Shown: positions 10,541 to 23,027 of the stretch, piece after piece | How the letters are laid out: each line of letters opens with the position of its first letter | Position numbering within the stretch: position 1 is the first letter of the stretch | Source: Cycas panzhihuaensis | Lineage: Eukaryota; Cycadophyta | Length of the DNA stretch: 64,000 nucleotides | Reading direction: 5' to 3' | Assembly (NCBI GenBank): GCA_023213395.1 | Contig: CM041465.1 | Location: forward strand, 49,917,741 to 49,981,740 | The notes under the pieces: model-generated | Seen by the model: only the letters and a program-made list of their open reading frames with translations | Database searches by the model: none | Told to the model about the DNA's origin: nothing | Translations under genes and position numbers: made by a program

Positions 10541-10552
10541 TAGTATCAAAGT
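10541..10552 (+). other. Copia-A primer-binding site
   Basis: TAGTATCAAAGT differs from the copia consensus TGGTATCAGAGC by three transitions, as expected from cytosine deamination in methylated DNA. Confidence 0.7.
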
Positions 10553-12785
10553 AACTAAACTGCTATTGAGTTTATCTTACTAGTCTTTGGGTTTATATAT
10601 TAGTCTTTATTCATTCATGTGTGTGAGTAATATCATTGTGTTTGAGCCATAGTGCTCCTATTATATTTGGTTTATAGCCTGCTCTAGGTGTGGCAGTCTA
10701 CTAGTTATGTATATCATTACACCTTGCTCCTAAGTAACCTTTCACTTTCTTTATTTATATCTTATTTATGAGTGCATCTCACATCTATCAAAATGTCACA
10801 TTATTATGCTCTATTCTTATGGTCGCATGATGCAAATATTTGGTCATTTATTCTGCATATCCTTATTGGCCTTTGTTCCCACATAATTAGGGTTGTAGTT
10901 AGTACTTGTTTCACATATATGTGATGTCCTCACTATGTGTTGCATATGTTCAAAGGTATAATCAAGTTATTTAAGAGTTTGTGTACACATTTTTTAACCG
11001 AAGTATATTTTTATACTATCTTACTTTTGTGTTAAAGTCTTCGTGGAGCTCGCATTAATAGTTTATGTACTTTGGTCCATGCTCTATATAATGTGCTTAC
11101 AATTACTCTAGTACTCCACCTAGCTTATATTTATATGTATAAATAATATACCTTATATTTGCCTCTATTATTTAAACTCTTTCGTTTGGGATTTAAATTG
11201 TGGCATTGTGCATTCACCCTTGGGTATTAATAATAGATCCATCTAATTCTTTTTGTCATATCATTATTTGGTTGTATTAGTGGTGCACATCATTTTATAA
11301 GTTTTGTTCCTAATTTTAATCCATATTTTACACTTGTAAGTTATGTGCCTAATTTTAATCTGTGTTTTGTGTCTACTCAAGCCCACAAATGGATCCTCTA
11401 TGTTGCTTGGTCATCTCTAGCCCAAATACGTATCATGCATTTATAAAGTAACGTTCGATCTACGAGAAGTTAATACATCATCTAGTTATTGCTTATATCA
11501 AGATGCTTATTAATCCAAGAAACAAATCTATTAACACATTATTTATTGAGGGGTATCCTCATTTAAGTTTACCTTTGTGGGAGGTCAGGCAAGCATTTAT
11601 TAAGAACTTAATTTTGGATAATTTACACATCTAGTATTCTATATTTCAATACATTAATTAATTATTGATTAGTTAAGATAGATAAGGAGCAAGGCTCCAT
11701 AATATAATTGGTCACTGATTCATCTTGCATAGAGCCACCACTCATGAAAGAGGCATTTATATTTATTTGCATTTGCATTGATTTATAACTATTTACTTCA
11801 ATAGTTTATTGGGTTGAGCTCCCTCTTATCACATACACATAGAATTACTTAAGTAGCATGGTTTAGATTAGGTCTATCTTATTTAAAGAAATCATCCCCA
11901 TGTTTATTTAACCATCAATTCTGCTATCATCCTTTAAGGTTAATCTTTCGAAGTACTCAAGGATTTGAGATCTATAATAAGAATTACATTCTAGACAAGG
12001 TGATAAATGAGTAATATTTTTATATTTATATGTGTCTCTTATTAGCCATCAATATTTTATATTTGTGTAATACTTGCACCTCATTTTTTTAATAATTAGA
12101 CAAGATTAGTAACGCATATATCTTTTTTACCTTGATTGCTTGAAGCTATTTAGAAGTCTGCAAGTCACGTAGTATAGTCAAGTGATTAGAAGGATATTTT
12201 TAAAAGGGACTAAATTATTTTTACAAGGAGGCTATCTCAATCTAAGCATCTATTTCTTCTTCAATAGTGATATCAATCACCAACAAGGCTCATTTTCAGA
12301 TCTACCAGGTCTACAGTATTCTACAATTCTACCTAAATGAAATGAGTGGTCACATAACTATGATGGGTCTGCATTTAACAACTTTTTTAATGACTAAAAG
12401 TTGATAAAACTTTTTCTTTATACTTCATGTACTAAAGGGCTCTTTATCCCTTTTGACCTCCTTATACTTTTTAAAGTATAACTTGGTTATAAAATATTAG
12501 AATTAAGTGTCATTTGAAGCATTGAGTTCATATTTTAATCCTTTATTGAGCAAATGATCTATTAGCTATTATTGAAGTCATTTGATTTAATATTTTTATA
12601 GTCAAAGTTAATGATAGTTTATGGGCTTTTTGTGAGTTAACCCTTAAACAAATCTAGTAAAATTTTAGTTTGTAATCACCACCAATATAAATTCTTATTT
12701 TAGAGGAGGTTAAATCACAATTAAGATATTTGTGCATGTCTCAAAGTTGAAGGGAGATAAGTTATACCTAAGTTTTTTTTAGTAT
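10553..12785 (+). other. Long AT-rich leader of Copia-A, no gene seen
   Basis: It is 2.2 kb between primer site and gag, longer than usual for copia, so it may hold an unrecognised older insertion. A short local duplication around CTAATTTTAATC lies near 11309-11370. No coding sequence or second LTR pair could be identified. Confidence 0.4.
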
Positions 12786-15700
12786 ATGGCCTCTAGCATA
12801 AGTAATATATTAGTGCCAAAATTTGATGGTACTAATTTTTAAAATGAGAGTCAAATGATGAAACCTATCTTTATGTCAAAAGATATGTAGGACTTGATTG
12901 GATTAGGTTATAGGGCACTTGATGCTAATACTACTGAAGACTAAAAGAAACCTATAAGGAGAATACAAAGTGATATAATAAGGTCTTAACATTCATCTTC
13001 TGTGCATTAGAGGATTATATCTTTCCAAGGGTTAGTGAGGCAACTACATCAAAGGAAGTGTGGGATGCCTTGAAACCACCTATAAAGGAGTCACTACATC
13101 AAAACTCCAAACATTAAGGAGTAAATTTAAAATTTATAGGATGAATAGTAATAAAGGAGTAAATAACTTTATAACTAACATACAAGACTTAGTCAATCAA
13201 ATGAGGGCCTTAAGAGAAGTCATTAGTGAATAAAAGGTGGTAGAGAAGATCTTAAGATGTGTTAGTGATATTAAAAGGTTTGAAATGGTTACAACAAGTA
13301 TTCAGGTCTCTAAAGACCTAACTACCCTCAAAATTAATCAACTAAGTATAATATTTCTTGTTGCTAAAGAGAAAAAGAGAGGTAGTGAATTTTTAAAATA
13401 TGCATTTACCACTAAGACAAAGATTAAGCCCACCTTTGAAAGCCAAAGTTCTAAGGAAAGAGAACAATCTCCTAGAGGAAGAGGTCAAAACCTTAGAAAT
13501 CAAAATTAATTTCATAAAAAATAAATTTATCAAAGATAAGAACAATACTATCAAGGATAAGGTCAAGGATAAAGATATTATTTTCAAGGCCAAGGACAAA
13601 GTTTTGGTTCTTAAGGAAGAGGTAGAAGACAAAGTCCAAGAGGTAGGAATAAAGGGCAAATAAGAAGGAGTCTTAGAGGTAGAGGAACAATGCAATGTTC
13701 TTATTGCCATAGAAGTGGATACTTAGAAGTAAATTACTTCATAAAAAGGTCTAACATATAAAGAGGAATAACTAATACAACAATTGAAGAAAGAAAAAAT
13801 GAGAGACTCTTTCTATCAAGTTTGATAATAAATGAAGAAGAAAGTTAGTATATTAATTCAAGATGCTCTACCCTCATGATATATAAAGAAGAATAGTTGA
13901 AGGAGTTGAATAACACCAAAAAGAGTAAAATCATATTTAGAGATAATACCACTCAAGCTATAGTTAGTAAAGGAAATATAGTTATACAAATAAACTTTGA
14001 AGAAATAAGGTGTATCAATGATATACTTCATGTCCCTACAATTTTAAAAAAATTACAATTAGTGGGACAAATGACGGAGTAAAATTACAATGTTATCTTT
14101 GATAATTGAGAGTGCATTATTAAATACAAGCTAAGGAATAAAGTAATAGTTGTTAAGGGTCAAATGGATAGTGATAGATTATTTAAACTAGTTATTTTCC
14201 TAACTAATTATTATGCCTTAAAGGCATTAACTAATGTGGATAGTAAAACTTGGTATAAAAGGCTTGGCCATGTGAATTATAACATTTTGACATTAATGAA
14301 GAAGATGGAAATGGTAATAGGGCTACCTAATATTAAATATAGCAAGGAAATGTGTGAATGGTATATACTAGGTAAACAACAAAAGGAAGGATTCCTAATA
14401 ACAACTATAGGGCAAAAATGCCTCTTTAACTAGTATACATAGATATATATGGACCAATGGATGTGCCTTCACTTGGAGGAATCAAGTATTTCATAAAATT
14501 CACTGATAATTTTATAAGGATGTCTTGGATTTATTTTCTCAAATATAAGTCAGATGCATAGTGAACATAAGATATTGACTTTTAGATGAGATAATAGGAT
14601 AGAATTCATATATTGACTTTGGGATTAGAAAATAGGAGAAAATTCATTTAAAATAAGTTTAAGAATTATTGTAAATATTTTAAAATAAGGAAATACTTAC
14701 AAATCTTTATACACCTTAATAAAATGGGGTTATAAAAAGGAAGAACATGACAATTATTGTTATAGTTCAAAGCATGCTTAAGGATAAGCATCTTAGTAAT
14801 GAATATTAAGAAAAAGTTGTACATACAATTATTTATTTATTAAATAAATATATAACCCAAGCAATGAGATGGTTTATAGCTAAAGAAGATTAGACATGCT
14901 ACAAACCAAGCATCAAACACTTAAGAGTTTTTAGGTACATCACTTATGCATATATTCTAGAATAAAGAAGGATAAAATTGAATGATTAAGTACTAGGTGT
15001 ACATTTAGAAGATATAGTGACTCATCAAGATCCTATAAATTATATAATCCAAAAAGTGAAAGAATTATTATGAGTAGGGGTGACATCTTTAAGGAAGATG
15101 AATTTTATCAAGAGGAAGCTATTGAAAAGAATAAAGGCAAAAACATTATAATTAAAGTAGACTCTAACTCAAGTGATATGAGTGTACCTAGTGTAAATGA
15201 AGTAGGACCATCTACTTCAAGTCAAAGGGTTCTAAAATAGATATAAAGAGCCCATAACCCTCAAAACATCTTAAAAATTAACTTTGAGAGAAAGGCAACA
15301 AGATCTCAAAGGGTAAACTTTATAAAGAGCCCATAACCCTTAAAACATCTTAAACATTAACTTTAAGAGAAGAGCAACAAGATCTCAAAGGGTAAACTTT
15401 ACACTTATGACTCAAGTTATCGAATCAAATAATCTTCAAAACTTTAAAGAGGCAAATAGCCAATATAAATGGAAAAATGTAATGGAGGAAGATCATAATG
15501 CCTTAGTGAAGAATAACACTTAGGAGTTAGTTAATTTGTCACCTAAAAAGAATGCCATTGAGATAAAATGGGTTTACAAGACTAAGTATAAATCATATAG
15601 GTCTATTGATAAATATGAGGCAAGATTAGTAACAAAGGGCTATACTTAAATTAAAGGCATAGATTATAATGAAACATTTGTACCTATTGTAAGATTAAAA

Positions 15701-16971
15701 ATAGTCAGATTAAGCATGGCCTTAGCTACATAACAAAGTTAGACAATCTATCAAATGGATGTGAAAAGTGTCTTCTTAAATAGCTATGTAGATAAAGAGA
15801 TCTATATCCAACAACCTAAGGGTTTTAAAATAAAAGGAAAAGAAAATAAGGTCTACAAACTTTAAAAAGCCTTATATGGACTTAAACAGGCACCTAGAGT
15901 ATGGTACTCTATGATTGATAAATATTTTAAGGATAAAAGATTACTAAGGATCTAATTAGATCCTAATTTATATATAAATTTGGAAGTAAGCTCAGTACTG
16001 ATTATTGGATTATATGTAGATGACCTAGTATATATTGGGAATTATGATTGATTGGCCTAAAATTTTAAGAAAGATATATACAAAGAGTTTAAAATGATAA
16101 ACTTGGGACGTGTATATTATTTCTTAGGTATTAATATATGGAAGGATGAGAATGGAATATTTGTATCATAAAGAAAATATACATTAGATATGTTGCACGG
16201 ATTCAACATAGATATTTATAAGCCATTTTCAACATCAACATAGGTTGGGTTAAAATTGTCTAAGTTTGAGAAATCTAAATTAGTTAATTCTACATTTTAT
16301 AGGTAGTTGATTAGGAGTCTTATTTACTTGACTAAATATTATGTATGTAATTGATGTAGTTTCCAAGTTTATGCATGAGCCTAAGGTAAAGCATTAGCAA
16401 GTAGCCAAAAGGATTCTTAGGTATCTTAGAGGTACTATTGGATATGGTTTACATTATAGGTCATTAAGGGATTATAACTTGATTAATTATATAGACTCAG
16501 ATTGGGTAGGTTGTATAGATGATAGGAATTCTACTTCAAGTTATATATTTAATTTGGGTTCAGCAATAATAGCACGGAGTTTAAAGAAGTAGGCAATAAT
16601 ATCTCTTTCTGTCTCTTTCTACTACATTGGCAAAATATAAAGTAGTTATAGTAGAAGCTTATGAGATAGTTTGACTTAGATGATTGCTTCAAGATTTATA
16701 AGAAGAGTAGATTGGTCCCACATAATTATTTTGTGATAATTAAAGCACAATTCAAATGATAAGGAATATAGTATTTCATAGTAGGACAAAGCACATTAAA
16801 ACACAACATCACTTTATCAAAGAGTTGGTATAGCAAGGTGAGTTGGAATTGGTCTATTGCAGCACTAAAGAATAAGTGGAAAATATTTTTACAAAGGTAA
16901 TTTGTAAAATAAAATTTATCAAATTCAAAGATAAACTTGGAGTCTTCCTAAATGGGTATTATAGGGGATAA
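12786..16971 (+). pseudogene. Copia-A gag-pol polyprotein, heavily mutated
   Basis: It starts MASSISNILVPKFDGTNF, a typical copia Gag opening. Then come a degenerate zinc knuckle (CSYCHRSGYL, about 13693), a decayed protease region (about 13855), a GAG-pre-integrase motif (WYKRLGHVNYN, about 14251), a shortened integrase (about 14430-14900), RT with WVYKTKY (about 15570), YQMDVKSVFLN (about 15750), ALYGLKQAP (about 15870) and LYVDDLVYIGN (about 16012), and RNase H with DSDW and a KHIKTQHHFIKE end (about 16800). The last stop, at 16969-16971, overlaps the purine tract. Dozens of stops, many explicable as Trp to stop (TGG to TAG) or Gln to stop (CAA to TAA), plus a 79-bp tandem duplication, show it is dead. 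Confidence 0.85.
15242..15401 (+). repeat. 79-bp tandem duplication inside Copia-A pol
   Basis: Units 15242-15320 and 15321-15401 both begin TATAAAGAGCCCATAACCC and end GATCTCAAAGGGTAAACTTTA, with a few differences. The period is not a multiple of three, so it shifts the reading frame between integrase and RT. Confidence 0.9.
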
Positions 16972-16972
16972 A

Positions 16973-17254
16973 TATTAGAATAATGTCTATATTAACCCAA
17001 TTACCCACCCTAGGGAAATTACCCACATTGGGATAATAACCTAAATTATGGGAGATATTTTAGTGGTACATTGTCAGATTTTTGTCAATGTCAGGCAGTG
17101 GTGGACCTTGAGAGGTATGCCAAATCCTCTCAGTCTCACCTATATCTTTAGGGGGTTTGAAGACCCTAGTGTTCATCAACACCACATTCCTCAGTTATGC
17201 CTTCTTGCATGCATTTCATTTCTCCTTCTATACTTTTATCCTCTGATTCCATTA
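16973..17254 (+). repeat. Copia-A 3' LTR
   Basis: It follows a purine tract, begins TATTAGAATAATG (TG decayed to TA) and ends CCATTA (CA decayed to TA). It is 282 bp and complete, and is followed by GACAA, the expected right target duplication, whose left partner is outside the window. Confidence 0.82.
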
Positions 17255-18544
17255 GACAAGAATGGATAGATAAATTTACTTTAACGCATTTTAACATTTG
17301 AAAGATAACTAATATCTTAGTCCATACTCACCATAAAAATAACTCTCTCTATTACCATGTTTTTATTAATTTTGTCACTATGTTTATGCCTCTATTTCAG
17401 ACTCTTTTTTTTAGTTATATGGGCAACTCCATTTCTTTAATTCTAAGGCCTTTATTTGAGTATAACATGGATTGTTATCCCAATTGAGTCCATAACGTAC
17501 CTTTATGAACTTGACCATTCTATGTAGGATAAGTCCTATTGGTTAAATATTAAAAATGATACCTTTATGAGCCATAAGTAAACATTAATATCAATATACC
17601 TATTAGTCGTAAGCAAAAACTTAACAAAATCTAGTAGTAGGTTTGCTTATAATATCACTCTATAATGAAAAACAAAATTGTGAACCTTAGTAAAGTTGCT
17701 AAAAATAACTTTGAAAATAATTTTGAGATTTAATAGTATGTGATCATAACTGAAATGATCTAGTCAACATTTCCCCTACCTAGTAGGTAAGTGAACTCTA
17801 TATAAAGGCCACTTAGAACTTGAGTATGCTTTCCTTTTTACTACTTATAACTAGAAGACTTGTATGTCACTCTACCACTAATATTATTAGCTAAAAGAAG
17901 TGATATATATGCAAAATGTCAATAAATAGTCTTAGAATTTTAAACTTACAAATATCCAAATGCAAAAAATAATAATTTGAAGACCTTTAGAATGATTTAC
18001 CACTACCATTAATGGGTCCAAAACAACTCAAAATCCTCTCTTAGTACCATTTGACTCCTTTGGTAAAGGAAGAACAACAATCAAGGAAAAAAAAAAAAAA
18101 AGTTGGGCAATAAACAAGCATAAGTAAGTTAATAACTTAGTAAATAAATGAGATAGATAATGTAGTAGAAATTATTAATTAAAGTTATGTGCATCGAGTG
18201 GGTTTTGTTGTAAACTTATCCTTGGTCATGGGGTTGGTGGCCTAATGCTCCAAGTTCTAGATATCCATAGCTCAATTGACACTCTAAACTCCTCTAATGT
18301 CTCTATTAAATAAGTCTCAACAAAGAAGGGGCTTTATTTATAAAAACCTAAAGGATGGAAAGAGGTCGATGGGTTTGTTAAAAATAATGAGTAAAGCCTA
18401 TGGTATCTACCCATGATTTTGGACTTTTGAGGGAGAAAATTTAATGCCAACTGGATGAAGGATTTAATAACATTCCCTCCATATATAGAAAGACAATATT
18501 TTAGGAAAATAAGGGACAAAACCAAGTGCTTTTTGCTAAGAGAG
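17255..18544. other. AT-rich spacer without a recognisable gene
   Basis: Both strands show only short frames without family motifs. An A16 run lies near 18087-18102. This stretch is the left flank of the tandem duplication and has no second copy in the window. Confidence 0.5.
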
Positions 18545-18761
18545 GGGTGTGCGGGCCATGGAGATGGAGTATTAACTCCTTATCCCCTCCCAAAATGTCA
18601 TATAAAAAATTTGAGAAAAAAAAGTGGGTCAGAATACCACAAATTTATGAAAAGTAACACACTTACATTTTTAGAACAGTGATTGATATAGTGTTCTAAA
18701 TTTAAGAACAGTGCATCATATATCATTTTAGTTTTTATAATGACACATCTTGTATTATTTT

Positions 18762-18799
18762 ATTTTTCACAATGATACCATCATATCATTGTGAAAAAT
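18762..18799. repeat. Near-perfect 16-bp inverted repeat
   Basis: TTTTTCACAATGATA and TATCATTGTGAAAAA are separated by CCATCA; one more A-T pair extends the stem. A second inverted repeat, around TTTATTTTATA and TATAAAATAAA, follows at about 18820-18853. The copy-2 equivalent (about 26750-26830) is partly decayed. The block may be an old miniature element, but its ends were not found. Confidence 0.7.
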
Positions 18800-20607
18800 G
18801 AAACGGTACATGGTGGACTTTTATTTTATACAATGTATTATTATAAAATAAAGGTCATATGTCATTCTGAAAGGGTTATGCACCATTGAATTATAAAATT
18901 ATGCATCTAGTGTCAATATATTTTTTACAATAGTACATGATGTATTATTATGAAAAATAAAATGATACAAGAAAAAATATAAAAAAGATGAAAAATGTAT
19001 GAAAAAAAGGGAGATGAAAAATGATCAACAAAAGAGGAAAAAGATGCCAAAGGAAGTCTAAGAGATAACAAGGATTCACTTCTCATAAAATGGGGCTCGG
19101 GCACATGGTTTTTATTGTACTACTTATGGTTATTTTATCATCATATATCAAGTACTCCCTTACCCATAGCCAAACAATAGTCAAACATCTACATATTTGT
19201 ATATTGAAGCATAAAGTCAAGCAATATGTAAATGGCATGTGTATACTTATGCTACTTATATAGTGTTGAATTTTGGAATCCTAGATTTTAGGAAATATAA
19301 CAAAAGAGAAATGAATTGTGACCAGGCTTTGATGATCTTATAGTATGGAAGCCTATTCCTATTGTGATGGGGTAAGTGATATAAGATAATTTAGGGTTTT
19401 TAGAACATGGGCTCTACATGTATAAAGAGGTCAAGTTTGAAGTAATCCTTTACCTTAGCATAATTATCTAAATGATGCTTAGGGTATAAGTAATAATATT
19501 ATTATAAAAATCATATAACCTAGTGTAGATGGAGATAAATGGAACTTTATTTCAAAAGAGTAATATGAGTAGAGCAATTAGTTGACCTAACATCAAGATG
19601 ATAGAGGAGAGGCAATTTGAGAAGGTTTAGGGATGATAAAAAGGGGAACAATCTCAAAGTCCTAGTATCCAAGAGAAGAAAAGAAACCATAATAGATTAT
19701 GAGTAGCTCTAACTCAAAAGGTGACTAGGGAATCGATTCTATCTTTATATTTAAATAGAAACTCAGATAAAGATATGCCCTTTGTAGATGATGCCATGAT
19801 AGAAATTGATTACATGGCTAAAACATATAAAAAGATAACATGTATGCCCCCACACATCCCCTCTAATAAAATAAAATAAAAGAGGAAAATATATTACTTT
19901 TTTAATCCTTACCTTTGAAAATCTTCTAAAAATAGGTAATCTTTTCTATTTTATGTTATAAATACACTAGAAAAGTCTGATTTTGATACAAAAATATATA
20001 TTTTTTAATAAACTTAATGGAGATGGCATTTCTTATCTCATTTTACCAAAACAGAAAGGGAAAGAGTTGTCATTAATAATAACATATAGATGGCACCCTT
20101 CTTAGTGAGACATCATTTGGATTTCCTTCTAATGTATTACATTAGATAAACATATGAATAATTTCATATTACTCCAATTTAATTTTTATGATAATGAAGC
20201 ATATAATTATAGTGTTGGCTTAGAAAGCATATCCCTACCATTTAATAATTAAACTTGGCTTAAGAATTATAGATTTTAACATAACTAATAATGATATTTA
20301 TACTTATATCTTCAAAACATATCCACAAAATTATTGAGATTTCTTCATTATAAGCATATAGCTATGACCATGCCAAATTTTCCACATTGTGCTTGCAAAA
20401 TTACTTTGAATTCATATGTTTTCAATTGATCACTTACAAAGTTAACTATATTCGATAAAATAAATCTTATATATTATTTAAAAATCATGGTTATAAAATG
20501 CTTGTAAGTTATATGTGAGATGAAACAAATAAAATACAATTAAACATATGTCAATTTTACTTAAATTTTATTGTAATTCATATGACAATGATGTGAATGG
20601 TTTACTT

Positions 20608-21066
20608 TGATAGAAAAACTAATATTGACTTCATTAATTTAACATTAGTTATATTGTAAATATGATGTACATTTGTAATAATCAATGTAATGCTTGTAAA
20701 GTTAGGCATTTGAAGGGTATCTGTCACATAGATATGTTAAGTTACAACTTAAGGTTGTGAGCCTAGATATGTGGGGTCTATTTTGTTCACATCTCAATGT
20801 AATACATTATAAAGTTAGTCATGCAAGGTGCCAAGTGTCACCTTGTATGATCTACCCTCCTTAATTACTTATCTCTCATGTAATTATATTATATTGTATA
20901 TATGTGAGGTAATATTAATGTAATATGATGATTCTAATGATTGAATAAATGTTGATTTTGGAAGCCCAAATAATTCAACCTCCTCATCTCCATTATTGCC
21001 CTGCTTTTTGTCTTATTTATGTGATTGAATCTTAGGTGGAAGTTGGCATGAATGCCACTTCCTTCA
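20608..21066 (+). repeat. Copia-B1 5' LTR (459 bp)
   Basis: It begins TGATAGAAAAACTAAT and ends CCTTCA. It aligns with 40645-41072 and 47343-47736. A hairpin, GGAAGTTGGCAT-GA-ATGCCACTTCC, lies at 21038-21062 next to the LTR end. Confidence 0.88.
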
Positions 21067-21068
21067 CT

Positions 21069-21080
21069 TGGTATCAGAGT
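21069..21080 (+). other. Copia-B1 primer-binding site
   Basis: TGGTATCAGAGT matches the initiator tRNA-Met primer site in 11 of 12 bases, two bases after the LTR. Confidence 0.85.
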
Positions 21081-23027
21081 TGTAGGAACATACTTTTCTA
21101 TAAGCTTAAGTCTAAGTAATTTGCAATGCCTATTTTAGATTTCCCCCCTATCCTAATAGAAAATTAATAGAGATAAAGTAAAATTTATTTACAAAAGTTA
21201 GTATGTTTGTGTAGATGCTCACAAGAAATTTGAATGAACTCATTTGTTATTTGAAGGGGGATTGCAAGCACTAGACATAACAACATTTGTGTCATATTCT
21301 TTCTCTTTTAAGTGCATAATTGCATCTTTAAATGGTCACCTCTGTGAAGGTACTTTGTACTCACTGTAAGTGCTTTATACTCTGACACCTCTATGTTACT
21401 CCTACATACTTTGCGTTGAGTATTATTTTGATGATTACCTTAAACATTTTGCATTGACGGTTCCTCATGCAAAATATGATGGCAAACACTCACCACAGTC
21501 TGACTAGTTGTAATGAACACACCATAGATTACATTGAATAATAAATGAATCTACTCAAAAACTGGTCATAATAGCTCATACTTGTAAACATAATTGTAAA
21601 CATATTTATTAGTTATTCTTATAATAGGATTTCTTGCTATAAAATTGTTAATAGCAAACGTAACTATAATTGCATCTACTATATCTTTATTATTTGCATA
21701 TGTTAATGGGATGACAAAGAACTATAACCTGCTTATCTTTCACAACAAATAGGACTACAACAAAAACTATTTGAATGCTACTATGATCTCCCATTATGAT
21801 CAGTGACCTCCCATCATAATATGTGACCTCCTATTATGATCTTTTCTAGCTATGGTTAGTAAGATACGATTTGAAAAGGGTTGAGATTATAGACACTGCT
21901 TAGAATTAGTTGCAATCATAAAGCTTGACTCTTGATTTACATTTATGACTAGATTACAATGTTATGATTGATGGATACCAATGGGAGATGATATAGAGGC
22001 ATAAATAAAGGCATATTAGCAATTTAATTCAAAGGAATTGATCAATCAAATTAAAGAGGCAGATTTGGGCTACTATGCAAGTTTCTCTTCACTGCCATAC
22101 ATTACAAAAGTGACAAAAAAATGCATGATGACCGCTCATTAAGCTCCTTATAGCATTATCTATTTAAATATAGTGCCAATTTATGATTTCAATACTTTTG
22201 CGAAGAGAATTCTCCCTCAATATCCATTTTTATTCACCTTATTTTTCAAATCCTACCATTTAATATTTCATTTTCAAAAGTTTAAAAACTTTTGGTTATA
22301 TATTTTAAGATATTCCAAGAATATTCCAATTTTGATTTTAGTCCCTAACCTAAGGTTTAGTTTTTTAATCATTGTATAGCTCGTTTTTAATCATTTTAAG
22401 TCTGTTTTAGGTAGTTTTTTTTTTACTTTTTAAAGGTCTTTTCAAATTTTATGACATATTTTGCTTTAAAAAATAAAGTTTTGTAATCACAAAACCTTTA
22501 AAATTTTTATAAATTTAAAAGATTAAGAAAGATAACACCCAAATTAAACAACTGTAATTACCAACCTTGTAAGAGGAATGGTTAGGACCTTTGAAGTTAC
22601 TACTACTACACATACTATTAAACTTTCTTATACTTTTCAAATAATAGAGAAAGATGATAGCTATCAAATGTATTAAGTAGTAGACAAAGGTATGATACCT
22701 AAACCTTAAAGTTTGGAGATGAGGCTAAACCCAGAGAGGGTGAGTGCCTTAGTTGTTAAGTGTGTCCTTAGATGAGGATCTATCATTTAGGCTATAAATC
22801 TAGTATAGGTGGATCAATAATGTCAAGGAGGAGGAAGGTGGCTAATCCTTTTATAGTGCTTACATACCTTTAGGTGTATTGGATCCCCAAGCTACCACTT
22901 GTGAGTAAGTATGCCATCACATAGAACCATCTCAACTACTAAGGGCTATTAGGAAAGGAGATACAAATACTATATATACTAGTTTAATAAACCTTCCTAA
23001 GTAGATAGGACACATACCTGAGATAAA

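Larger units (their letters stand above)
10267..17254 (+). mobile_element. Copia-A, decayed Ty1/copia element, 5' LTR interrupted by Gypsy-1
   Basis: The two LTRs (10267-10538, lacking its first bases, and 16973-17254) align along their length. The 5' one is followed by an initiator-tRNA-Met primer site and the 3' one is preceded by the purine tract ATAGGGGATAAA. Between them, gag, protease, integrase, RT and RNase H can be read in copia order, with many stops and frameshifts. The first 20 or so bases of the 5' LTR are missing because the Gypsy-1 array ends inside it, so the outer piece should lie left of the window. Confidence 0.88.

Noticed and set aside
18087-18102. A16 run as the tail of a non-LTR retrotransposon
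   Set aside because: No coding motif or target duplication lies beside it.
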